A stretch of 64,000 nucleotides of DNA from Duganella lactea (GCF_009857505.1 NZ_WWCP01000008.1:62001-126000), one strand, 5' to 3'. Positions 19,301-28,782 are shown, counted from the first letter of the stretch. Notes: generated from the letters alone by a model not told the origin. Program-made: numbers and translations.

Positions 19301-20578
19301 AACACGCCGGCGCCGGAGCCGGATAGCGGCATGGCCTTCAACCTCAGCATGCACGAGTTGAACGTCGATCACTGGCTGGACTTTGGCGGCGCCATCGCCG
19401 GCAGCGGCGGTGATAGCGGCGCCGCCGCGCCGGCCGCCGACGCCACCGACTTCACCCATTACGTCCTGCCGGATACCATCGCCGCCCGCTCCAGCGAGCT
19501 GATCATCGGCGGCCGCAAGCTGGAAAACGTGGTGGTCGGCGCCACCCATCAGAAGGGCAACTGGCAGGCCAGCATCGATTCGACCCAGGCCAACGGCTAC
19601 CTGACCTGGGCCGAGCCGTCCACCGGCGCCGGCCTGGGCAAGGTGACGGCGCGGCTGTCGTCGCTGGTGATCCCGGAATCGGCCTCCGGTGACGTGCAGG
19701 AACTGCTGGACGGCAAGAGCGCCGCCGCCACCATTCCGGCGCTGGACGTGGTGGTCGAGCGCTTCGAACTGTTCAACAAGCCGCTGGGCCGGCTGGAGCT
19801 GCAGGCCCACAACGCGCAACTGCCGAACGCGCGCGAATGGCGCATCAGCAAGCTGTCGCTGTCGAACGCCGATGGCGAACTGAACGGCACCGGCCAGTGG
19901 GTCACCAAGGGCGGCGCGCATGACACCAGCCTCAACTTCAACCTGGCGATCAACGACGCCGGCAAGCTGCTGGAGCGCTTCGGCTTTGTCGACACGCTGA
20001 AGAACGGCAAGGGCTCGCTGAAGGGCGATATCGCCTGGAAGGGCCTGCCGTATTCGCTCGACCTGCCGAGCCTGTCCGGGCAGATCGCGCTGAATGTCGA
20101 AAAAGGCCAGTTCCTCAAGCAGGACCCGGGCGCGGCCAAGCTGCTGGGCGTGCTGAGCCTGCAAGCGCTGCCGCGCCTGCTCAAGCTGGATTTCCACGAC
20201 GTCTTCTCGGAAGGACTGGCGTTTGACGGCATCACCGCCAACGCCACCATCGAGCGCGGTATCGTCCGCACCGACAACTTGAAAATGCACGGCGTCGCCG
20301 CCACTGTGCTGATGGAAGGCAGCGCCGATATCGCCAACGAAACCACCAACCTGCGCGTGGTGGTGATTCCCGAGGTTAATCTGGGCACGGCGCCGCTGGT
20401 GTATGCGCTGGCGGTCAATCCGGTCATCGGCCTCGGCAGTTTCCTGGCGCAGCTGTTCCTCAGTGCGCCGGTGATGAAGGCACTGACTTATCATATGCAG
20501 GTGTCCGGCCCGTGGAAGGCGCCGGTCGTGACCAAGCTCGATCCGACGAAACCAGAATCCACCAAGGGAGCGCCATGA
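16391..20578 (+). CDS. YhdP family AsmA-like envelope protein
   Basis: A 1395-residue protein with one N-terminal membrane helix (about residues 36-60, TLKLALLVYFAFTILFL) and a very long periplasmic part. It matches the YhdP/TIGR02099 AsmA-like family, proposed to bridge the inner and outer membranes and carry phospholipid. The C-terminal AsmA-like segment carries LNVEKGQFLKQDPGAAKLLGVLSLQALPRLLKLDFHD in two recognisable blocks. The start is uncertain: the ATG at 16391 has no ribosome binding site, while the in-frame GTG at 16415 follows AGAGGA closely and would give a protein eight residues shorter. The stop overlaps the next start as ATGA, so it is translationally coupled to the amidase gene. 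Confidence 0.92.
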   Translation: MQKTEEETVTGEGPLAARWHRLRAAYRFCNQATHHMLGFTLKLALLVYFAFTILFLTLRYVVLPNIDHYRDDIERAASGALGNQVTISRVYASWHGFRPHLFLGDVVLHDQQGRPALSLPSVSATLSWWTVMTGTVRFQALELNRPDLNILRDRDGKLYVAGIFIDPDQPSDGKGLDWLLSQRLIVIHEGRVQWTDQARAAPPLTLDNVTLALQNNWLHHAFSLRATPPAALAAPLDVRADFTHPAFGARISNVSMWKGELYADLRQADLLAWKTWIDYPFELRKGGGSLRAWIGVDQSRLTSVTADVGLNDITAVLGQELPLLDLQQLSGRIDLREDIRPPLAHNGAGAATPRFGALGHTLALRDLTLTTRDGLVMAPTSLSETYVAAAGARPEKVEVRARQLDLQTLAGLAERLPLSAQQHKLVAGFAPRGLLQNFSAEWQGTFPALQTYRVKGDLVGLGLKPQPPRLPQPKTGKTPAIAGLPAIPGFDNLSGSIDATEHGGSFNLDSRQLVLQMPDYFAEASMPFDHLNLKARWSFEANNHLLFQIDSMDFAQEGLQGALQGSHLLSLDGKGPGKVDLTGTLTGFQINRIGRYLPMQTPHDLSQWLSGALEGGEATEVSIRLRGDLAHFPFHGEHKAHGEFRVAGKLNDAKLNYEPGYYLHDGKELGKDGKPLPLWPQAEHIKGSFVFERARMEIRGDTATTGGVALSNVKAVIPDLSIHDSMLEIDGNAAGPMQEFLKYVTISPVLDWISHFTDETQASGNAKLALSLRIPLAHAIDTKVNGTLALAGNDITLMNDLPVVQSAQGKIEFNERGVNLNQLSGNFLGGPVSITGGTQKDNAIVVRLGGTVTADGFRQTYAMPAMQRLADHFSGATRYSGTVTVRDHQVQIAVDSSLNGLALDLPAPLQKTAADSMPVRFLLSSGLTPDAAGLLHDDIRISLGTSVAARYQRQKQGRQHWQLVRGGIGVNTPAPEPDSGMAFNLSMHELNVDHWLDFGGAIAGSGGDSGAAAPAADATDFTHYVLPDTIAARSSELIIGGRKLENVVVGATHQKGNWQASIDSTQANGYLTWAEPSTGAGLGKVTARLSSLVIPESASGDVQELLDGKSAAATIPALDVVVERFELFNKPLGRLELQAHNAQLPNAREWRISKLSLSNADGELNGTGQWVTKGGAHDTSLNFNLAINDAGKLLERFGFVDTLKNGKGSLKGDIAWKGLPYSLDLPSLSGQIALNVEKGQFLKQDPGAAKLLGVLSLQALPRLLKLDFHDVFSEGLAFDGITANATIERGIVRTDNLKMHGVAATVLMEGSADIANETTNLRVVVIPEVNLGTAPLVYALAVNPVIGLGSFLAQLFLSAPVMKALTYHMQVSGPWKAPVVTKLDPTKPESTKGAP

Positions 20579-21375
20579 ACCATACCGTTGCCGCCATTCA
20601 AATGATCTCTTCGCCCTCGGTGGCGGACAACATCGCCACCGCGCGCCGCCTGGTGACACAGGCCGCGCACGACGGCGCCAAGCTGGTGCTGCTGCCGGAA
20701 TACTGGGCCATCATGGGCCTGACCGACAGCGACAAGGTGGCCGTGGCCGAGCCGCTGGGGCAGGGACCGATCCAGGACTTCATGGCCGGCCTGGCGCGCA
20801 CGCTGAAGATCTGGCTGATCGGCGGCACCTTGCCGCTGGCCTCCGATGACGCCGATAAAGTCATCAACACCACGCTGGTGTACACCCCGGACGGCGAGCA
20901 CGCCAGCCGCTACGACAAAATCCACCTGTTTGGTTTCACCAAGGGCGCTGAGTCGTACAACGAATCGAAGACCATTGTGCCGGGCAAGCAGGTCGGCGTG
21001 TTCGAGGCGCCATTCGGCAAGGTCGGCATGTCGGTGTGCTACGACCTGCGTTTCCCGGAACTGTTCCGCGCGATGGGGCCGGTGTCGCTGATCGTGGTGC
21101 CGGCCGCCTTCACCTACACCACCGGCATGGCGCATTGGGAAATCCTGCTGCGCGCGCGCGCCATCGAAAACCAGTGCTATGTGCTGGCGGCGGCGCAAGG
21201 CGGCATCCATCCGAACGGCCGCCGCACCTGGGGCCACAGCATGCTGATCGATCCATGGGGCACGGTGAAGTCGGTGCTGGCCGAGGGGGAGGGCGTGGTG
21301 CACGGCGACATCGATCTGACCTATATGGAAGGCGTGCGCGACAGCTTGCCGGCCCTGAAACACCGGACCATGTGA
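20575..21375 (+). CDS. Nitrilase-superfamily carbon-nitrogen hydrolase (Nit/omega-amidase type)
   Basis: A 266-residue amidase of the Nit1/Nit2 branch. The catalytic triad is visible: Glu42 in LPEYW, Lys115 in YDKIHLF and Cys155 in SVCYDLRFPE. Members of this branch hydrolyse deaminated glutathione or omega-amides such as alpha-ketoglutaramate, acting in metabolite repair; which substrate applies here cannot be decided. The ATG at 20575 overlaps the yhdP-like stop, and GGGAG stands five bases upstream; longer in-frame extensions lie inside the preceding gene. tldD follows after 42 bases, so the three genes form a probable operon. Confidence 0.93.
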   Translation: MNHTVAAIQMISSPSVADNIATARRLVTQAAHDGAKLVLLPEYWAIMGLTDSDKVAVAEPLGQGPIQDFMAGLARTLKIWLIGGTLPLASDDADKVINTTLVYTPDGEHASRYDKIHLFGFTKGAESYNESKTIVPGKQVGVFEAPFGKVGMSVCYDLRFPELFRAMGPVSLIVVPAAFTYTTGMAHWEILLRARAIENQCYVLAAAQGGIHPNGRRTWGHSMLIDPWGTVKSVLAEGEGVVHGDIDLTYMEGVRDSLPALKHRTM

Positions 21376-21417
21376 TATCCACTACAATGCCGGTAATCCC
21401 TAACAGAAAGCATCACC

Positions 21418-22878
21418 ATGAAGCCATTTGAACCGAATCTGTCCACGTTGGCCGTGGCGCGCGATATCCTGCTGACACCGTTCGGGCTGGACGAGGCCAA
21501 GCTGCTCAAGACGCTGGGCACGATGTTCACCCACAAAGTCGACTATGCCGACTTGTATTTCCAATTCACCAAAAACGAGGGCTGGAGCCTGGAAGAGGGC
21601 ATCGTCAAGACCGGCAGTTTCTCGATCGACCAGGGCGTCGGCGTGCGTGCCGTGTCGGGCGACAAGACCGCGTTTTCGTACTCGGACGAAATCTCCGAGG
21701 CGGCGCTGCTGGACGCGGCCGCCGCCACCCGCACCATCGCCCGCGCCGGCAGCGGCAAGGTCAAGGTGGCCGGCGCGATGAACCACGTCGGCGGCCGCGC
21801 GCTGTATCTGCCGCACGACCCGCTGGTGTCGCTGGACGCGACCGCCAAGGTGCAACTGCTGGAGCGCATCGAAAAGATGGCGCGCGCCAAGGACCCGCGC
21901 GTGGTGCAGGTGATGGCCAGCCTGGCCGGTGAATATGACGTGGTGCTGGTGGTGCGCAGCGATGGCGTGCTGGCGGCCGACATCCGGCCGCTGGTGCGTG
22001 TGTCGCTGACCGTCATCGTCGAGCAGAATGGCCGCCGCGAAGTCGGCTCGTCGGGCGGCGGTGGCCGCTACGATTACGGCTACTTCAGCGACGCGCTGCT
22101 GGAGCAGTACGCGGATGAGGCCGTGAAGTCGGCGGTCGTCAATCTGGACGCGCGGCCGGCGCCGGCCGGTCCGATGACCGTGGTGCTGGGGCCTGGCTGG
22201 CCGGGCATTCTGCTGCACGAGGCGATCGGCCACGGCCTGGAGGGCGACTTCAACCGCAAGGGCTCGTCGACCTTCGCCGGCCGCATTGGCGACCGCGTGG
22301 CGGCCAAGGGCGTCACCGTGGTCGATGACGGCACGCTGGCGGACCGTCGCGGCTCGCTCAACATCGACGACGAGGGCAATCCGACCCAGTGCACCACGCT
22401 GATCGAGGACGGCATCCTCAAAGGCTACATCCAGGACACCATGAACGCGCGCCTGATGAAGATGCCGGTGACCGGCAACGCCCGCCGCGAATCGTTCGCG
22501 CACCTGCCGATGCCGCGCATGACCAACACCTATATGCTGGGTGGCGACAAGGACCCGGGCGAGATTCTGGCGTCGGTGAAGAACGGCCTTTACGCGGTCA
22601 ACTTCGGCGGCGGCCAGGTCGACATCACCAACGGCAAGTTCGTGTTCTCGGCCAGCGAGGCCTACATGATCGAGAATGGCAAGCTCAGCTATCCGGTCAA
22701 AGGCGCGACGCTGATCGGCAATGGTCCGGAAGTGCTGAACCGCGTCTCCATGATCGGCAACGACATGAAGCTGGACCCGGGCGTGGGCGTGTGCGGCAAG
22801 GACGGCCAGAGCGTGCCGGTCGGCGTCGGCCAGCCGACGCTGCGCATCGACGGTGTCACCGTCGGCGGCACCGCCTGA
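21418..22878 (+). CDS. tldD: Metalloprotease TldD
   Basis: A 486-residue zinc peptidase subunit. The active-site motif [11 protein letters not shown] begins at residue 267, matching the family HExxxH signature. C-terminal family blocks ([50 protein letters not shown]) are intact. TldD works with TldE/PmbA in degrading unfolded peptides and maturing microcin-like peptides; the partner gene is not in this window. It is the last gene of the yhdP-like/amidase/tldD run and ends just before a palindromic repeat. Confidence 0.96.
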   Translation: MKPFEPNLSTLAVARDILLTPFGLDEAKLLKTLGTMFTHKVDYADLYFQFTKNEGWSLEEGIVKTGSFSIDQGVGVRAVSGDKTAFSYSDEISEAALLDAAAATRTIARAGSGKVKVAGAMNHVGGRALYLPHDPLVSLDATAKVQLLERIEKMARAKDPRVVQVMASLAGEYDVVLVVRSDGVLAADIRPLVRVSLTVIVEQNGRREVGSSGGGGRYDYGYFSDALLEQYADEAVKSAVVNLDARPAPAGPMTVVLGPGWPGILLHEAIGHGLEGDFNRKGSSTFAGRIGDRVAAKGVTVVDDGTLADRRGSLNIDDEGNPTQCTTLIEDGILKGYIQDTMNARLMKMPVTGNARRESFAHLPMPRMTNTYMLGGDKDPGEILASVKNGLYAVNFGGGQVDITNGKFVFSASEAYMIENGKLSYPVKGATLIGNGPEVLNRVSMIGNDMKLDPGVGVCGKDGQSVPVGVGQPTLRIDGVTVGGTA

Positions 22879-22884
22879 TAAGCG

Positions 22885-22906
22885 CACTCCCGCTTGCGCG
22901 GGAGTG
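22885..22906. repeat. REP-like palindrome, copy 1
   Basis: CACTCCCGC-TTGC-GCGGGAGTG followed by ACG. It resembles the ATTCCCGC..GCGGGAAT palindromes at 40628 and 62150. Lying between convergent genes, it may also act as a weak terminator although no T run is present. Confidence 0.7.
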
Positions 22907-22919
22907 ACGCTGAAGGTGC

Positions 22920-25556
22920 TTAGAACTTGTACGTGGCCTTCACGTAGAAGGTACGGCCCAGCGGATCGGTGAAGCGGGGATCGTAGCCGCTCTGGAACGT
23001 GGTGCCCTGGTTGGTGTACGGCGGCGCCGTATCCAGCAGGTTCTTGATGCCCACGGTCAGATCGGTGTTGCGGATGCCGCTGTAGCTGGTCGACAGCGAA
23101 TACGTCGAGTACGCCTTCACCCGGTGTTCGTACTGCGCCGCCACATTGTTCTGATCCTCGTAACCGCTCAGGTACTTGTTGGCGAACGTCGCGCTCCACG
23201 GACCTCGCTTCCAGCTGATGCTGGCGTTGTGCTTCCAGCGGAACACCGGCGCATTGTCGCCGTAGACGCCGACATTCTCCACAAACTCGCCGCCGGTTTC
23301 GTTCTGGTACTGGTAGCTGTGCACCCAGGTGCCGTCGAACTGGAACACGAAATCGCCGGCTGCGGTGCGCGGCAGCTTCCAGCGCAGGCTGGTGTCGATG
23401 CCCGAGGTCTTCACCTCTCCCAGATTGTCCAACACGGCGTTGACGTATTGCAGCGTCTTGCCGTCGGCCGAGTAGACGAAGTAGTCCTTGTACTTCTCAT
23501 AGTTGTCGAAGATGGTCGACTCGGCCACGGTGCCGATCGAATCCTTGATCTTGATGTTGAAGTAGTCGAACGACACGCTGACCGCGTTCAACGGCTCGAA
23601 CACCACGCCCAGCGCGAAGGTCTTGGATTTCTCCGGCTTCAGGTTGGCGTTGCCGCCGCTGCGGATGGTTTGCTGCTGGTTGCAGGCGACGTTCGGATTG
23701 GCACCGGCCGCCACCGTGCCGCCAGGGCACAGCACCGGATCATTATAGGCGTTGCTGGTGAAGGTCGACGTGGCCGGGCCATGCAGGTCGTACAGCGTCG
23801 GCGCGCGGAAGCCGGTGTTGTACGAGGTGCGGAACAGCACCTGCTTGCTGGCTTCCCAGCGCAGGCCGACCTTCGGATTGAAGCTGCCGCCGACGTCGTT
23901 GTAGTGGTCATAGCGGGCCGCGATCGACAGTTCCAGCGGCTTGGCCAGCGGCACGCTCAGTTCCGAATACAGGGCCGCGATATTGCGCTGGCCGGCCTGG
24001 TCCTGGGCGTCGGCGTAGCCGGAGCTGGACGCCTGCGACGCCAGCTCGCGGTTGACGCTGTAGGTGGCCTTGTCGTGACGAAACTCGCTGCCCACCGCGA
24101 AGCCGACGGCGCCGGCCGGCAGCTGGAACAGCTCGCGGCTGACTTTGCCGTCGATGCCGACGCTGGTCATTTTTGCCGCCAGGTATTCGCCGCGCAACTG
24201 GGCGGCGTCGATGTAGGCCGCGCCTGCCGCCGATTGTTCGCCGAACGGATTGAGGATGCCGTTCAGCACGCCCGCCTTCATCAGCGAGTCGTTGGTGTAG
24301 CCGCCGGCAAAGGCGCTGCTGGCCTGGTTGACCGCGTAAGTCAGGCCGACGTTGTAATCCCAGCCGGCCACCAGGCCTTCCGAGGCCACGACTAGGCGGT
24401 CGGAGATCGAGGTGTCATAGCCCTCGCGCTTGCCGGCGGCGACGGTGCGCCAGTTCAGCGTCAGGTCTTCACCGTTGAGACCGGCCACGGCCGGCACCCC
24501 GGCGCTGCCGCCCGGATAGTAGGGGCTGGCCGAGGTCATGGTGATGCCGGTCAGCGGCGACGGCGCGATGGCGCTGCTGTTGGTCGAGCGGCTGTGCAGG
24601 TATTCGATGGTGGCGATGTCGTCCTGGTTCAGCTTGAACGTGGCCTTGCCGAGGAAGGATTCCTGTTTGGTTTTCGGGATCGCCTGGATGTAGGTGCTGG
24701 TGTCGGTGCGGCAGGTGCCGGTGCTGCTCTGGATCAGGCCTTTGCCGACACAGCCGCCGCTGTAGTACGGATTGCCGGTGACGCCGTTGGCCGAATAGAA
24801 GTTGGCCGGCTGCGAGGTGCCGCTGCTGCCGTTGACGCCGCGGTCCGGGCGCACGCTGGTGCTGGAGAAATCGCGGGCGGCGGCGTCCAGCGCGGTCTGC
24901 TGGTGCAGGTCGATCACGCCGAAGACGTTCCAGCCGTCCTTGTCCAGGTCGCCATAGCCGCCCGACAGGTTGAGCCGCGATTCGGCGCCGGCGCCGCTGG
25001 CCTGCGGCTGGAAGCGTTCGGCGCTGACGGTGACGCCGGTGACCGAACGCTTGGTGATGAAGTTGATCACGCCGCCGATGGCGTCGGTGCCGTAAATGGC
25101 CGAGGCGCCGTCGCGCAGCACTTCCACCCGCTCCAGCGCCGACAGCGGGATGATGTTCAGGTCGACCGAGGAGCCGTTGAACGGGTGGTTGGCCAGACGG
25201 CGGCCGTTCAGCAGTACCAGCGTCTTGTTGCTGCCCAGGCCGCGCAGATCGGCGGTGGCGATGCCACCGGTGCCGGAGCCGACCGACTGGCTGCTGCCGG
25301 TCACGCTCTGGTTCATCGACAGCGTGTTCATCACTTCAGCGGCGGTGGTCAGGCCCTGCTTTTCAAAGTCGGCCGCCTTGATGCTGGTGATCGGCAGCGC
25401 CGTCTCGCTGGCCAGACGCTTGATGCTGGACCCGGTCACTTCCACCCGCTGGATCGGGGCGTCGTCGGTTTGCGCGCTGGCGGCGTGCATGCCGACGGCA
25501 AGGCCGCCGGCGAACAGCGCGCGCAAGCTGCGCGACATGGCTCTTTCAATCATCAT
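22920..25556 (-). CDS. TonB-dependent outer-membrane receptor (TBDR 3)
   Basis: An 878-residue receptor. The ATG at 25556 (MMIERAMSRSLRALFAGG) is chosen because AGGAG stands eight bases upstream and a signal peptide follows directly, ending HAASAQ; the 44 in-frame residues further upstream are Cys-rich and unlike a secretion signal. The plug carries VEVTGSSIKRLASETALPI, LRGLGSNKTLVLLNGRRLANHP and YGTDAIGGVINFITKRSVTG. The barrel ends LGRTFYVKATYKF. It is closely related to TBDR 4 and TBDR 6, sharing the HP-x-xGxSVDLNIIPxSALERVEVLRDGASA core. The substrate is unknown. Confidence 0.93.
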   Translation of the reverse strand: MMIERAMSRSLRALFAGGLAVGMHAASAQTDDAPIQRVEVTGSSIKRLASETALPITSIKAADFEKQGLTTAAEVMNTLSMNQSVTGSSQSVGSGTGGIATADLRGLGSNKTLVLLNGRRLANHPFNGSSVDLNIIPLSALERVEVLRDGASAIYGTDAIGGVINFITKRSVTGVTVSAERFQPQASGAGAESRLNLSGGYGDLDKDGWNVFGVIDLHQQTALDAAARDFSSTSVRPDRGVNGSSGTSQPANFYSANGVTGNPYYSGGCVGKGLIQSSTGTCRTDTSTYIQAIPKTKQESFLGKATFKLNQDDIATIEYLHSRSTNSSAIAPSPLTGITMTSASPYYPGGSAGVPAVAGLNGEDLTLNWRTVAAGKREGYDTSISDRLVVASEGLVAGWDYNVGLTYAVNQASSAFAGGYTNDSLMKAGVLNGILNPFGEQSAAGAAYIDAAQLRGEYLAAKMTSVGIDGKVSRELFQLPAGAVGFAVGSEFRHDKATYSVNRELASQASSSGYADAQDQAGQRNIAALYSELSVPLAKPLELSIAARYDHYNDVGGSFNPKVGLRWEASKQVLFRTSYNTGFRAPTLYDLHGPATSTFTSNAYNDPVLCPGGTVAAGANPNVACNQQQTIRSGGNANLKPEKSKTFALGVVFEPLNAVSVSFDYFNIKIKDSIGTVAESTIFDNYEKYKDYFVYSADGKTLQYVNAVLDNLGEVKTSGIDTSLRWKLPRTAAGDFVFQFDGTWVHSYQYQNETGGEFVENVGVYGDNAPVFRWKHNASISWKRGPWSATFANKYLSGYEDQNNVAAQYEHRVKAYSTYSLSTSYSGIRNTDLTVGIKNLLDTAPPYTNQGTTFQSGYDPRFTDPLGRTFYVKATYKF

Positions 25557-25821
25557 TGTTTTAACTCCTGCATGGTATGGGAATGGGTGTTTGCCTTGTG
25601 GGCAACAGCGATCAGACCATTCGCGGGGACCATCAAACAATGACGCATGATTAAGTGTGCAACAATGCGACAGCATGCAAACCATCACAGCTGTTAAGAC
25701 GGTTTTCTGTCCGCGGCCGCCGCGCGGCCGGGGCGGTGCGGCCCGCCGCGGGGTCGCGCCGCTTACATCCGGATACAGGCGCTAAGAAGTTAACGCCAGG
25801 CCGCGGAGTGTAAATTTTTGT

Positions 25822-28476
25822 TCAAAACTTGTAGGTCACGCGCGCGTACCAGGTGCGGCCCAGCGGATCGGTGTAGCGCGGGTCGTAACCCTGCTGGAAG
25901 GTGGTGCTCTGGTTGGTGTACGGCGGGTCCTCGTCCAGCAGATTACGCACCCCCAGTGTCAGGTCCAATCCGTGCCCGCCGCTGTAGTTGCCCGACAGTG
26001 ACCAGGTCGAGTACGCCTTGACCTGGTTGAAGAACTGCGGCTCGACGGCGTTCTGGTCGGTATAGCCGGACATATAGCGGTTGCTCAGCGTCGCGCCCCA
26101 CGGGCCGAGATTCCAATTCAGGCTGGCGTTGTGGCGCCAGCGGAACACCGGCGAGGCGTCGGCGTAGCGGCCGAGGTTCTCGGTGAAGGCGCCGCCGCGC
26201 TCGTTCTGGTAGTCGTAGTTGCGCACCCAGGTGCCGTCGATCTGCAACGCCAGCGTGCCGTAGCGGCCGCGCGGCGCGCGCCACAGCACGCTGGCGTCGA
26301 CGCCGCTGGTCTTGACCTCGCCCAGGTTGTTGGTGATCAGCGAGACGTAATCGAGGCGCGTGCCGGCGGCGTTGTAGCTGAACAGGTTCTGGTAGCGGGC
26401 GTAGTCGTTGAACACGGTCTGCTCGGCCAGCGCGCTGATCTGGTCGCGCAGGCCGATGTTCCAGTAGTCCAGCGACAGCGTCAGCGCCCGTGTCGGCTCG
26501 AACACCACGCCGGCGCTGTAGGTCTTGGAGCGTTCCGCCCGCACGTCCGGATTGCCGCCCTGGCGAATGTTCTGCTGCTGGTCGCACGACAGGTTGGGAT
26601 TGGCGCCCGGCGCCGGCACGCCGCCGGGACACAGCAGCGGATCGTTCCATGGATCGGACGAGTTGGTCACCGTCCGCGGGCCGTGGATATCGAACAGCGT
26701 CGGCGCGCGGAAGCCGCGGTTCCACGAGGCGCGCAGCAGCACCGGCGCCACCGGCTGATAGCGGGCGCTGAGCTTCGGCGTGAAGCTGTGGCCGACGTCG
26801 CTGTAGTGGTCGTAGCGGGCGGCGGCGTTCAGTTCCAGATCCTTGATCACCGGCGCGTTCAGTTCGGCGAACACGGCGTAGATGCGGCGCTCGCCGGTCT
26901 GGTCCTGGGCGTCGGCAAAGCCCGAGCTGGACGCTTGCGACGCCAGCGCGCGGTTGATCTTGTAGACCGCCTTTTCCTTGCGTGCCTCGCCGCCCAGCGC
27001 GAAGCCCAGCGGGCCGCCCGGCAACTGGTGGAGCTCGCGGCTGGCGCGCGCGTCGAATGCGGTGGCGCGCGTGCGCGCGTTCAGGTATTCGCCCAGCAGC
27101 AGCGAGCTGTTCAGGTAAGCCAGCCCTTCGGCGCTCTGCTCGCCGAAGGGATTGAGCAGGCCGCTGCCGACGCCGTCGACGATGCGCTGATCGATCACAT
27201 AGCCGCCGGCGAAGGCGCTGGCGGCCTTGCTGACGGAGTGACTCAGGCCGCTGCTGTAGTCCCAGCCGTACAGCACGCCCTCGGCGCTGAGCACCAGCCG
27301 GTCGGCGGTGCTGGTCGAATAGTCGACGCGGCGCCCGGTCACCAGCGGCCGCCAGCTGATGTCGAGGTCTTCGCCGCTGAGGCCGGCCACCGCCGGCACG
27401 CCGGCGCTGCCGCCCGGATAGTAGGGGCTGGTGCTGTGCAGCAGCATGCCGATGCCGGCCAGCGGCGGCGGCGCCACGCGCGCCTCGTTGGTGCTGCGCG
27501 CGTGCAGCGCCTCGGCGGCCAGCGTGTGGTCCTGGCCGAGGCGATAGGTGAAGCGGCCCAGATACGATTCCTGTTTGGTGCGCGGGATGTCGTCGACCTC
27601 GCGCGTGAAATCGTAGCGGCAGGTCGCCGAGCCGCCGACATTGGGCACCGAGGCCGGCGGCAGGCAGCCGCTGGCAAAGCTGGGATTGCCGCTGATGCCG
27701 TGGTCGGAAAAGAAGTTGGCGGGGAAGGGCGTGCCGCTGGTCTGGCTGACGCCGCGGCTGGGGATCACGCCGGTGGCCGAGAACGGCCGCGCGGTGGCCG
27801 CCAAGGGCAGTTGCCGGTGCAGGTCGAGCACGCCGAAAACGTTGAAGCGTTCGGTGGCCAGGTCGCCAAAGCCGCCGCTCAGATTGAGCCGCCGCTCGGC
27901 GCCGCCGCCGGCCGTCTGCGGCTGGTAGGCCTCGACCGTGACGGCGCCGCCCTGGACCTGGCGCCGTGTGATGAAGTTGACCACGCCGCCGATGGCGTCG
28001 CTGCCGTACACCGCCGAGGCGCCGTCGCGCAGCACCTCGACCCGGTCCAGCGCCGACAGCGGAATCACGTTCAGGTCGACGCTGTCGCCGATGATCGGGT
28101 GGGCCGAAATGCGGCGGCCGTTGAGCAGCACCAGCGTGCGCTGGCCGCCCAGCCCGCACAGGTCGGCCTGCGACTGGCCGCCGGTGCCGGCGCCGACCGA
28201 CTGCGCGCTCGACACCGAGGTCTGGTTCATCGGAATGCTGTTGAGCACCTGCTGGGCGGTGGTCAGGCCCTGGCGCGCGAAATCCTCCGCGCGGATCGAG
28301 GTCAGCGGCAGCGCGGTCGCGGCCGCCAGGCGGCGGATCGAGCTGCCGGTGATTTCCACCCGTTGCAGCGGTTCCTGGTCCGGCGCCGGCGCTTGGGCCT
28401 GAGCCTGGGCAAAAGCGTCGGCGGCGTGCGCCGCCAGCAACGCGGCGGCCATGGGCATGAGGAGGCGTTTTGTCAT
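25822..28476 (-). CDS. TonB-dependent outer-membrane receptor (TBDR 4)
   Basis: An 884-residue receptor of the same subfamily as TBDR 3 and TBDR 6. The signal peptide is different from theirs (MTKRLLMPMAAALLAAHAADAFAQ, split here into MTKRLLMPMAA and a following Ala-rich stretch ending FAQ), and a short AQAQAQAPAP linker follows. The plug includes VEITGSSIRRLAAATALPL and YGSDAIGGVVNFITRRQVQG. An otherwise invariant Arg in the plug motif ADLRGLG is Cys here (ADLCGLGGQRTLVLLNGRR). The barrel ends LGRTWYARVTYKF. GGGAG lies nine bases before the ATG. It lies upstream of TBDR 3 on the same strand, 265 bases apart, with GC-rich palindromic DNA between. Confidence 0.93.
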   Translation of the reverse strand: MTKRLLMPMAAALLAAHAADAFAQAQAQAPAPDQEPLQRVEITGSSIRRLAAATALPLTSIRAEDFARQGLTTAQQVLNSIPMNQTSVSSAQSVGAGTGGQSQADLCGLGGQRTLVLLNGRRISAHPIIGDSVDLNVIPLSALDRVEVLRDGASAVYGSDAIGGVVNFITRRQVQGGAVTVEAYQPQTAGGGAERRLNLSGGFGDLATERFNVFGVLDLHRQLPLAATARPFSATGVIPSRGVSQTSGTPFPANFFSDHGISGNPSFASGCLPPASVPNVGGSATCRYDFTREVDDIPRTKQESYLGRFTYRLGQDHTLAAEALHARSTNEARVAPPPLAGIGMLLHSTSPYYPGGSAGVPAVAGLSGEDLDISWRPLVTGRRVDYSTSTADRLVLSAEGVLYGWDYSSGLSHSVSKAASAFAGGYVIDQRIVDGVGSGLLNPFGEQSAEGLAYLNSSLLLGEYLNARTRATAFDARASRELHQLPGGPLGFALGGEARKEKAVYKINRALASQASSSGFADAQDQTGERRIYAVFAELNAPVIKDLELNAAARYDHYSDVGHSFTPKLSARYQPVAPVLLRASWNRGFRAPTLFDIHGPRTVTNSSDPWNDPLLCPGGVPAPGANPNLSCDQQQNIRQGGNPDVRAERSKTYSAGVVFEPTRALTLSLDYWNIGLRDQISALAEQTVFNDYARYQNLFSYNAAGTRLDYVSLITNNLGEVKTSGVDASVLWRAPRGRYGTLALQIDGTWVRNYDYQNERGGAFTENLGRYADASPVFRWRHNASLNWNLGPWGATLSNRYMSGYTDQNAVEPQFFNQVKAYSTWSLSGNYSGGHGLDLTLGVRNLLDEDPPYTNQSTTFQQGYDPRYTDPLGRTWYARVTYKF

Positions 28477-28586
28477 CGTGTTTCTCCCTTGAAATGGGCG
28501 CGGTGCGGTTGCATGCGCGGCAACCCAGTCTTGCGGCGTTCAAGTGCGGCACGCCTGATCTGCATCAGAGGTGCGCGACAAAGTGC

Positions 28587-28616
28587 TTGCCAAATGGCGC
28601 AAAGTGTTGTTATAGT
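28587..28616 (+). promoter_or_regulatory. Sigma-70 promoter for the DAHP synthase leader transcript
   Basis: TTGCCA (28587-28592) and TATAGT (28611-28616) separated by 18 bases. A transcript starting near 28623 would carry the leader peptide frame, the attenuator and the synthase gene. Confidence 0.7.
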
Positions 28617-28638
28617 CTTCCGACACTTACGGACTTAT

Positions 28639-28704
28639 ATGACCCACTTCTTCTTTACCGGCTGGTTTTACTTTAGCTTCCCAACCCCTCAGGCGGTGGA
28701 GTAG
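28639..28704 (+). CDS. Aromatic-residue leader peptide of the DAHP synthase gene
   Basis: A 21-codon frame starting MTHFFFTGWFYFSFP, with six Phe, one Trp and one Tyr between residues 4 and 14, and a TAG stop at 28702. It resembles the pheL-type leader peptides of attenuation-controlled operons, where scarcity of charged tRNA stalls the ribosome. It lies between a good promoter and an intrinsic terminator in front of the first enzyme of aromatic amino acid synthesis. The ribosome binding site is weak (GGA at 28631). The peptide itself probably has no function; its translation is the sensor. This reading is inference from layout and composition. Confidence 0.8.
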   Translation: MTHFFFTGWFYFSFPTPQAVE

Positions 28705-28750
28705 CGGCCGGTGCACACGTAGAAGCAAACCGAGTCCCACGAATTCCCGA

Positions 28751-28782
28751 AAAACCGCCTCCTGCCGAGGCGGTTTTTTTTT
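28751..28782 (+). terminator. Attenuator terminator before DAHP synthase
   Basis: AAAACCGCCTC-CTGCC-GAGGCGGTTTT, an 11-bp stem followed by a T run to 28782. The 5' arm segment ACCGCCT (28754-28760) is the exact complement of AGGCGGT (28691-28697) at the end of the leader peptide frame, giving a competing antiterminator pairing. Confidence 0.88.

Noticed and set aside
25690-25800. GC-rich palindromic DNA between TBDR 4 and TBDR 3 as a terminator
   Set aside because: Several short complementary stretches are present, but there is no clean stem-loop and no T run on the minus strand.
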